A stretch of DNA of 43,869 nucleotides from Pseudomonadota bacterium (GTDB taxonomy: Bacteria; Pseudomonadota; Gammaproteobacteria; Xanthomonadales; Xanthomonadaceae): contig JAEWNY010000121.1 in NCBI GenBank assembly GCA_023461075.1, positions 1 through 43,869 of the forward strand. Direction: 5' to 3'. Shown here one piece after another: positions 38,013-43,869 of the stretch; position 1 is the first letter of the stretch, and every line of letters starts with the position of its first letter. Under the pieces are notes generated by a model, which was not told the origin of the DNA, made no database searches, and saw only the letters and a list, made by a program, of their open reading frames with translations. Position numbers and translations under genes: made by a program.

Positions 38013-39851
38013 TCACGGTGCGGCATTGTCCCCCAATCCATGCAGCGCCGTGTAGATGCGCTCGGCCAGCGGTTGATTGATGCCATCGACCCGGGCGATT
38101 TCATCCACCCCTGCGGCCTTCAGTCCCGCCAATCCACCGAAATGTTTGAGCAAGCCGGCGCGGCGGCGGGGGCCGATGCCCGGGATGTCCTCCAGCCGGC
38201 TGGTATTGCGTGCCTTCTGCCGGCGTCCGCGATGGCCGGTAATGGCGAAGCGATGCGCCTCGTCGCGCACCTGCTGGACCAGTTGCAGGCCAGGCGATTG
38301 CACGCCGGGTTGCAACTCGCGGCCATCGGGCATCACCAGGGTTTCGCGGCCGGCCTTGCGTTCCTCACCCTTGGCGACTCCGACCAGCTGCACGCCATCG
38401 ATGCCGAGGTCTGCGAGCACCTGGCGCGCGCGACCGAGCTGTCCGGCACCACCGTCGATCAGCAACAGGTCCGGCAACACCCCGCCCTCTTCCGCCGCGC
38501 GGCGGAAGCGGCGTTCGAGCGCCTGCTGCATGGCCGCGTAGTCGTCGCCCGGTTCGATACCGGCGATGTTGTAGCGCCGGTATTGGCTGCGCACCGCGCC
38601 TTCACCATCGAACACAACGCACGATGCGACCGTCGCCTCGCCCATGGTGTGGCTGATGTCGAAGCACTCGATCCGCGCGGGCGGTGCCTGCAGGCCCAGC
38701 ATCGCCTGCAGGTCGGTCAATCGCGCGGCTTGCGCCGCGCGGCTGGAGAGTTCGGTGGCCAGCGCGATCTGCGCATTGCGCGTCACCAGATCGACATAAC
38801 CGGCACGTTCACCGCGCACGTTGTGCTTGATCTGCACGCGCCGCCCGGACGAGGTACTGAAGGCTTCCTCCAGCAGGTCGATGTCGGGGATGGCGCGATC
38901 CAGCACGATCTCGCGCGGTGCCGGTTGCTCGGCGTAGTACTGCGAGACGAACGCCCCAAGCACTTCTTCCGAGCTGTCCGCGCCGTTCAACTTCGGGAAA
39001 TAGCTGCGGGTGCCGAGATTGCGGCCGTCGCGGAACGCCAGCAGCATCACGCAGGCGCGACCGCCTTCCAGCGCACAGGCGAGCACGTCGAGCTCGGCGG
39101 CATTGCCATCGACGAACTGCCGGGCCTGCACCGAGCGGATCGATGCCAGCAGGTCGCGGATGCGCGCCGCGCGCTCGAACTCCAGCGCCGCGCTCGCCGC
39201 CTCCATGTCGCTGCCCAGCTCGCGGGTCAGTTCCTCGCTGCGACCTTCCAGGAACATGCCGGCGCGGCGCACAGCATCGGCGTATTCGGGCTCGGCCACC
39301 AAACCGACGCAGGGCCCGCTGCAGCGACCGATCTGGTATTGCAGGCACGGCCGCGAGCGGTTGCGGAACACGCTGTCCTCGCAATTGCGCAGCTGGAACA
39401 GCTTGTGCATCACGTTCAAGGTCTCGCGGACGGCGCCCATGCTCGGGTACGGACCGAAGTAGCGGCCGGGCGTCGATCGCGCCCCACGCTGGGCCGCGAT
39501 GCGTGGCCATTGTTCGCGGGTGATGAGCACGTAGGGATAGCTCTTGTCGTCGCGCAACATCACGTTGTAGCGCGGCTTGAGCGTCTTGATCAGCTGGTTT
39601 TCCAGCAGCAGGGCCTCGCCCGGCGTGCGGGTGACGGTGATTTCCATCCGCGCCACCTGCGCCACCATGGTCGCGATGCGGTGGGTCAGCGCCTTGTTGA
39701 AATAGCTGGCGACGCGCTTCTTGAGCGAGGCCGCCTTGCCGACGTAGAGCAAGGTGTCGTCTGCGGCGTACATGCGATAGACACCGGGCGCGATGGTCAA
39801 CTCGCGCGCATATTCCTTGCCGTCGAACGGAGGGTTGTCGTTGCCTGCCAC
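38013..39851 (-). CDS. uvrC: excinuclease ABC subunit C
   Basis: Makes the dual incisions of nucleotide excision repair after UvrAB damage recognition. The 612-residue product has an N-terminal GIY-YIG nuclease (GVYRMYAADDTLLYVGKA, Arg and Glu in the following TPGEALLLENQLI), a Cys-rich stretch CLQYQIGRCSGPCVG, a UVR motif (AALEFERAARIRDLL), an RNase H-like C-terminal nuclease (ECFDISHTMGEATVASCVVF; DLLLIDGGAGQLGRA) and paired helix-hairpin-helix motifs at the end (IPGIGPRRRAGLLKHFGG). The start is GTG at 39851, without a clear SD. It follows the phosphatase gene by 7 nt and overlaps pgsA closely. Confidence 0.96.
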   Translation of the reverse strand: MAGNDNPPFDGKEYARELTIAPGVYRMYAADDTLLYVGKAASLKKRVASYFNKALTHRIATMVAQVARMEITVTRTPGEALLLENQLIKTLKPRYNVMLRDDKSYPYVLITREQWPRIAAQRGARSTPGRYFGPYPSMGAVRETLNVMHKLFQLRNCEDSVFRNRSRPCLQYQIGRCSGPCVGLVAEPEYADAVRRAGMFLEGRSEELTRELGSDMEAASAALEFERAARIRDLLASIRSVQARQFVDGNAAELDVLACALEGGRACVMLLAFRDGRNLGTRSYFPKLNGADSSEEVLGAFVSQYYAEQPAPREIVLDRAIPDIDLLEEAFSTSSGRRVQIKHNVRGERAGYVDLVTRNAQIALATELSSRAAQAARLTDLQAMLGLQAPPARIECFDISHTMGEATVASCVVFDGEGAVRSQYRRYNIAGIEPGDDYAAMQQALERRFRRAAEEGGVLPDLLLIDGGAGQLGRARQVLADLGIDGVQLVGVAKGEERKAGRETLVMPDGRELQPGVQSPGLQLVQQVRDEAHRFAITGHRGRRQKARNTSRLEDIPGIGPRRRAGLLKHFGGLAGLKAAGVDEIARVDGINQPLAERIYTALHGLGDNAAP

Positions 39852-39858
39852 GGATCGA

Positions 39859-40335
39859 TTATGCCGCGGCCTCGCGCAACAGCCGCTTCACGATGGCCTC
39901 GCCGCCTTCGGCCACGCGAGCCCACACCGCGCTGAAATCATCGGCATCGCCCTGGTACGGATCGGCGAGATCCGGATCGCCAGCAACGCCGGCCCAGTCC
40001 AGGTAGCGAGCGGTCCGGGCACGAGCCTGCGCACTTCCGCGCAGGCGCCCATCGGCCAGGGTCTGGGCATCGGCGAACAGGATCAGGTCAAAGTCATCGA
40101 AATCGGATGCCTTGAGTTGACGCGCCCGTTGACTGCCGATGTCGACGCCATGCCTTGCGGCCTCGCGGATCGTGCGCGAATCCGGCGGCTGGCCGATATG
40201 CCAACGCCCGATGCCTGCGGAGTCGACCTCCACCTTCCCCGCCAGGCGCGGCTCACGTTCGATCGCATCACGCAGCCAGCCTTCCATCATCGGCGAGCGG
40301 CAGATGTTGCCGAGGCAGACCATCAGGATCCTCAT
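39859..40335 (-). CDS. low-molecular-weight protein-tyrosine phosphatase
   Basis: The 158-residue enzyme has the P-loop CLGNICRSP at the N terminus (nucleophile Cys7, Arg13) and the general acid Asp in DPYQGD near the C terminus, both required for LMW-PTP catalysis. Bacterial members often dephosphorylate tyrosine autokinases or sugar-processing enzymes in surface polysaccharide pathways. Here the gene is translationally coupled to kdsB (ATGA overlap), next to lipid A and KDO genes, which suggests a link to LPS, but no tyrosine kinase is encoded nearby. It lies 7 nt upstream of uvrC, so the repair gene may be read from the same transcript. Confidence 0.94.
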   Translation of the reverse strand: MRILMVCLGNICRSPMMEGWLRDAIEREPRLAGKVEVDSAGIGRWHIGQPPDSRTIREAARHGVDIGSQRARQLKASDFDDFDLILFADAQTLADGRLRGSAQARARTARYLDWAGVAGDPDLADPYQGDADDFSAVWARVAEGGEAIVKRLLREAAA

Positions 40336-41096
40336 GTGATCATCGATGCGAGGTGGGCCTCGGCGCGGGCGAGGTCGTCCGGCGTGTCAACACCCGGCGG
40401 GAAAGCGTCCGGCGCCGGCATCACCGCGATCCGGAAGCCGGCTTCCAGCACGCGCAACTGCTCGAGTTTCTCGATCTGTTCAAGCCGCCCCGGCGGCAGC
40501 GCCGCGAACCGGCGCAGGAAACCCGCGCGATAGGCATAGATGCCGATGTGGCGCAGCCATCCGCCTTTCGGCACCGCATCACCGGCGTCAGCGAACGTGT
40601 CGCGATCCCACGGGATCGGCGCACGGCTGAAATACAGCGCACGCTCGTTGGCATCGGCCACCACCTTCACCGCGTTCGGGTCGAACAACGCGGCGCGGTC
40701 GGTGATCGGCGCGGCCAGAGTCGCCATCTCGCAATCGCTGCGCGCGAGTAACGTCGCAACCGCGCGGATACCGGATGCAGGCGCGAACGGTTCATCGCCC
40801 TGCAAGTTGACCACGATGGTGTCGTCCGACCAGCCGGCGATCTCGGCGCATTCGGCCAGGCGGTCGGTGCCGGAAGCATGATCGGGCGATGTCATCGCCA
40901 CCCGCACGCCGGTGTCCTCGACCGCATCGCGGATCCGCGCGTCATCGGCGGCCACCCACACTTCGCCTGCGCCCGCGTCCAGCGCACGTTGCGCGACGTG
41001 CCAGATCAGAGGTTTGCCACCGAGCAAGCGCAACGGCTTGCCCGGCAGACGCGAGGCGTCGTATCGCGCCGGGATGGCGACGACGAAATCAGTCAT
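40332..41096 (-). CDS. kdsB: 3-deoxy-manno-octulosonate cytidylyltransferase
   Basis: Activates KDO as CMP-KDO for transfer to lipid A in the LPS core. The 254-residue product shows VAIPARYDASRLPGKPL (nucleotide-binding loop), ATDDARI-like VAADDARI, NLQGDEPF, the sugar loop HIGIYAYRAGFL and EQLRVLEAG, as in E. coli KdsB (248). It overlaps lpxK by 8 bp and the phosphatase gene by 4 bp. Confidence 0.96.
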   Translation of the reverse strand: MTDFVVAIPARYDASRLPGKPLRLLGGKPLIWHVAQRALDAGAGEVWVAADDARIRDAVEDTGVRVAMTSPDHASGTDRLAECAEIAGWSDDTIVVNLQGDEPFAPASGIRAVATLLARSDCEMATLAAPITDRAALFDPNAVKVVADANERALYFSRAPIPWDRDTFADAGDAVPKGGWLRHIGIYAYRAGFLRRFAALPPGRLEQIEKLEQLRVLEAGFRIAVMPAPDAFPPGVDTPDDLARAEAHLASMIT

Positions 41097-42102
41097 CCGA
41101 TGTCCTCCGCAACGGCGCGAGCTTTTCCTCGAGCGCCAGCCAGAATGTCTCCGGCAGGCGTGCCTCGATCGCCACGCACCAGCTGTTCTCCGGCGCGAAG
41201 GCGGCGCACTTCACCGCATCTTTCTCGGTCATGAAGATCGGCAGGTCATTGCCGAAATCGAGGTCGGAAGGTTGGTACTGGTGATGATCGGGGAACGGGT
41301 GCGGGATCACGCCCAGCCCTTGTGCTCGCAGAAGATCAAAGAAGCGCTCGGGGTGGCCGATCCCGGCGATCGCATGCACACGGCGGCCGCTGAATTCCGC
41401 GAACGACTTGGCGCGCGCACCCTTCAACGGGAATGGATGCCCGAACACCTGGCGCATCGGCCACTCGCCCAATTGCGGATCGGGGGCCTTTGCGATGACG
41501 CCATGGTTGACCACCTTGAAATCGGGTGGCGCCGCGGTTGCGGGCAACTCGCGCAACGGGCCGGCCGGCAGCAGGCGGCCATTTCCGTAACGTCGCGCAC
41601 CGTCGATCACCTCGATGGCGATGTCGCGCGCAAGCCGCAGATGCTGCAGTCCGTCATCGCAGACCACGATGTCGCAGCCCGCATCCACCAACGCCTGCGC
41701 GGCGGCCACGCGATCGGCATCGACCCGCACCCTGGCACCTGTGCGACGCGCGATCAACACCGCCTCGTCGCCATGCGTGCGCGGATCGCTCGTCACCTCG
41801 ACCCAACGCGGGGTCTTGGCGTCCTCGCGGCCATAGCCACGACTGGCAACCCCCGGCGTCCAGCCGGCAGCACGCAAGCGATTGACCAAGGCGATCACCA
41901 GCGGCGTCTTCCCGCTGCCACCGGCGGTGAAGTTGCCGACCACGACCACCGGCGCGCCCACCTTGCGGGACTTCAACCAGCCGCGGCGATACAGCGCGCT
42001 GCGCGTACGGACGACGACACCGTACAAGCGCGATAGCAGATCGGCGTGCAACGGCACCGCGGACGCATCGCCATGCCACCAATCCGGCGCCTGCCGGTTC
42101 AT
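41089..42102 (-). CDS. lpxK: tetraacyldisaccharide 4'-kinase
   Basis: Phosphorylates the 4' position of the lipid A precursor DSMP at the inner membrane. The 337-residue product has the P-loop GGSGKT at 61-66 in VVGNFTAGGSGKTPL, and the family elements SRGYGR, DDGLQHLRL and ADHHQY-like PDHHQYQP. It overlaps msbA by 4 bp and kdsB by 8 bp, so the three lipid A/KDO genes are translationally linked. Confidence 0.96.
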   Translation of the reverse strand: MNRQAPDWWHGDASAVPLHADLLSRLYGVVVRTRSALYRRGWLKSRKVGAPVVVVGNFTAGGSGKTPLVIALVNRLRAAGWTPGVASRGYGREDAKTPRWVEVTSDPRTHGDEAVLIARRTGARVRVDADRVAAAQALVDAGCDIVVCDDGLQHLRLARDIAIEVIDGARRYGNGRLLPAGPLRELPATAAPPDFKVVNHGVIAKAPDPQLGEWPMRQVFGHPFPLKGARAKSFAEFSGRRVHAIAGIGHPERFFDLLRAQGLGVIPHPFPDHHQYQPSDLDFGNDLPIFMTEKDAVKCAAFAPENSWCVAIEARLPETFWLALEEKLAPLRRTSDD

Positions 42103-43841
42103 GTCGCCTCGCGGAACTGCATGCGGTGCAGGTGGGCATACAGGCCGTCGCGGGCGATAAGCTCGGCATGCGTGCCCTGCTCGACCAACCGGCCTTCATC
42201 GAGCACCAGCACCTGGTCGGCGTGCTCGATGGTGGAGAGCCTGTGCGCGATCACCAGCGTGGTGCGATCGGGCATCAGGTGTTCGAGCGCATCCTGCACC
42301 AGCCGTTCGGATTCGTTGTCGAGCGCGGCGGTGGCCTCGTCGAGGATCAGGATCGGCGCGTCCTTGAGCATGGCGCGGGCGATGGCCAGGCGCTGGCGCT
42401 GGCCGCCCGACAGCCGGCCACCGCGCTCGCCGACCGCGCTATCCACGCCCTGCGGCAACTTCTCGACGAATTCCATCGCGTTGGCATTGCGGATCGCCTC
42501 GGCCACGCGCGTCGGATCGGCATCGGCCATCTCGCCGTAGGCGATGTTCTCGCCGATGCTGCCATCGAACAGCATCACCTGCTGTCCGACCATTGCGATC
42601 TGCCGACGCAGGTCGGCGAGGCGGTAATCGGACAAGGGATGACCATCGAGCAGGATGCGGCCGGATTCGGGTTCGTAGAAACGCGGGATCAGCTTGATCA
42701 GGGTGGACTTGCCGCTGCCGGAGCGCCCGACGATCGCGGTCACCGTGCCGGGACGCGCGGTGAAGCTCAGATCGTGCAGGGCGGGATCGTGCTGGCCTTC
42801 GTAGCGCGCGCTGACATCACGGAACTCAAGCAGGCCCGTCGCTCGCTTGATTTCAAACGTGCCGATGTCGGCCTCGTCCGGGCCATCGAGCACCGCGAAC
42901 ACGCGATCGGCGGAATTGATGCCGCGGTTCAACATGCTCTGCACATTGGTGATTTGCCGCAGTGCCGGCACCAGGCTGATCATCGCGGTCATCACCGCCA
43001 CGAAACCGCCGGCGGTGAGATGACCGAGTGCGGCCTCGCGACCTGCAACTACCAGCATCACCGCAAGACCCAATGCACCCAGCGATTGGATCAGCATCGA
43101 GAGCATGCCGCGGGTGACTTCGACCTTCATCACCAGCTTGACGTTGCGCGCGGTCTGGCCGCCGTAACGATCCATTTCGGTCGCGTGCGCGCCGTAGGCT
43201 TTGACTTCCTGCTGCGCGTGCAGGGCCTGCTCGGCTGTCTGCAGCATGTCGGCGGCCGATTGCTGGATCTCCTGGTTGAGGCGGCGGTAGCGCTTGCCGA
43301 CCTTGCCCATCATCCAGGCCATCAACGGGCCGAGCACCAACAGCACCAGCGAGACCTTCCAACTGTTCAAGAACATCATGCCGAGCAAGAAGACGACCTG
43401 GAACAGACTGCTGACCACGGCCTTCAATGCATCGACCGCGGCCTGCGCGACCTGGTCGGTGTCGGCGCCGAGGCGGGTCAGCATCGAGGGCACGGTTTCG
43501 GTATCGAAGCGCGAACCCGGCGCACGCAGGTACTTCGACATCAGCTCGAGACGCAGGTCGCGGGCGACGTTGCGGCCACTGCGCGCGATCGCGTAATCCG
43601 AAACGAGTCCGGCAAGTCCGCGTCCGAACAGCAGTGCGACCATGCCGAGCGGCAGCCACCACGAGAAGTGCTTGGCGACGAAGATGTCATCGACGACGTG
43701 CTTGAGCACCTCCAGCACCGTGGCACTGGCCGCGGCTTCCAGCGCAAGCGCGAGCGCCGCCATCACCAGCAACCATCGGTAGGGCTTGGCGTAGGCCTGC
43801 AGGCGGCGCCAGGTGGCTCGGGTGGAGGTGTCTTCGCTCAT
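42099..43841 (-). CDS. msbA: lipid A export ABC transporter, ATP-binding/permease
   Basis: Flips lipid A-core across the inner membrane. The 580-residue half transporter has six TM helices in the first 330 residues and a C-terminal nucleotide-binding domain with Walker A GRSGSGKST (372-380), Q-loop around IAMVGQQV, signature LSGGQRQRLAIARAML and Walker B ILILDEATAALD, followed by the H-loop in VIAHRLSTIEHADQ. Length fits MsbA (about 582 in E. coli). Its ATG overlaps the stop of an upstream gene by 4 bp, and it overlaps lpxK by 4 bp. Confidence 0.95.
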   Translation of the reverse strand: MSEDTSTRATWRRLQAYAKPYRWLLVMAALALALEAAASATVLEVLKHVVDDIFVAKHFSWWLPLGMVALLFGRGLAGLVSDYAIARSGRNVARDLRLELMSKYLRAPGSRFDTETVPSMLTRLGADTDQVAQAAVDALKAVVSSLFQVVFLLGMMFLNSWKVSLVLLVLGPLMAWMMGKVGKRYRRLNQEIQQSAADMLQTAEQALHAQQEVKAYGAHATEMDRYGGQTARNVKLVMKVEVTRGMLSMLIQSLGALGLAVMLVVAGREAALGHLTAGGFVAVMTAMISLVPALRQITNVQSMLNRGINSADRVFAVLDGPDEADIGTFEIKRATGLLEFRDVSARYEGQHDPALHDLSFTARPGTVTAIVGRSGSGKSTLIKLIPRFYEPESGRILLDGHPLSDYRLADLRRQIAMVGQQVMLFDGSIGENIAYGEMADADPTRVAEAIRNANAMEFVEKLPQGVDSAVGERGGRLSGGQRQRLAIARAMLKDAPILILDEATAALDNESERLVQDALEHLMPDRTTLVIAHRLSTIEHADQVLVLDEGRLVEQGTHAELIARDGLYAHLHRMQFREAT

Positions 43842-43869
43842 TCCGCCGGCGCGGCCTTGCCGCCGCGTT
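43838..43869 (-). CDS. C-terminal end of an upstream gene, probably exbD
   Basis: Only the last nine codons (ending GGKAAPAE then TGA) are inside the window. The stop overlaps the msbA ATG as ATGA. In xanthomonads msbA commonly follows exbB-exbD, so the partial gene is probably exbD, but the visible residues alone cannot confirm it. Confidence 0.4.
   Translation of the reverse strand, partial: RGGKAAPAE

Overview
The window is GC-rich chromosomal DNA from a gammaproteobacterium of the Xanthomonadales (Lysobacteraceae/Xanthomonadaceae; the genus cannot be fixed from sequence alone). The reasons are the mix of gammaproteobacterial gene orders (cmk-rpsA; msbA-lpxK-kdsB; uvrC-pgsA-tRNA-Gly-tRNA-Cys-tRNA-Leu), an agmatine deiminase / N-carbamoylputrescine amidase pair, a serC-pheA-hisC-aroA block, and dense, mostly ATGA-overlapping operons. 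It is almost entirely core genome. I see no insertion sequence, prophage, CRISPR array, rRNA operon or integron, and no broken genes. No single new system stands out, so the points of interest are mostly architectural.

Layout: 62-2903 translation and nucleotide genes (rpsA, cmk, and a free-standing C-minus L36 gene with its own promoter and terminator). 3079-6113: a small exported protein, aguA and aguB (putrescine synthesis from agmatine), with a convergently oriented lipoprotein gene between them. 6276-7475: a TraB/PrgY-family membrane protein. 7487-15178 (minus): a three-gene RND efflux operon, adaptor then two unlike permeases. 15360-16165: two adjacent monohaem cytochromes c, ended by a bidirectional terminator. 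16243-18567 (minus): nfuA and an uncharacterised one-pass, proline-rich protein. Then phhB and rluC. 19933-20392 is a gene-free stretch carrying the rne promoter and a long structured leader. 20393-23584 encodes RNase E.

23603-26708 (minus) holds a GacA/UvrY-type response regulator, tRNA-Ser(UGA), a LysR regulator and serS; the last three lie nose to tail in the order serS, lysR, tRNA-Ser. 26815-27608: a TonB-domain protein translationally coupled to a 44-residue membrane protein. 27610-32299 (minus): serC-pheA-hisC-aroA (serine, phenylalanine, histidine and chorismate steps). 32363-34050: an FHA-like membrane protein, a PHA-system protein, tRNA-Val(CAC) and an ArsC-family protein. 34055-36966 (minus): an FMN-binding glutamate-synthase-like membrane protein and a TviB-type UDP-sugar dehydrogenase that starts 13 nt after tRNA-Leu(UAA).

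36980-43869 (minus) is a nearly continuous string: end of a probable exbD, msbA, lpxK, kdsB, a low-molecular-weight phosphatase, uvrC, pgsA, then tRNA-Gly(GCC), tRNA-Cys(GCA) and tRNA-Leu(UAA). The envelope genes (msbA, lpxK, kdsB, pgsA, tviB-like) supply lipid A, KDO, phosphatidylglycerol and a uronic acid precursor. The most notable details are a near-consensus tRNA-Gly promoter and the tRNA 5' end both lying inside the pgsA coding sequence; the serS-lysR-tRNA-Ser arrangement; an rne leader close in length to that of E. coli; and an RND pair in which one permease lacks two of the usual proton-relay residues.
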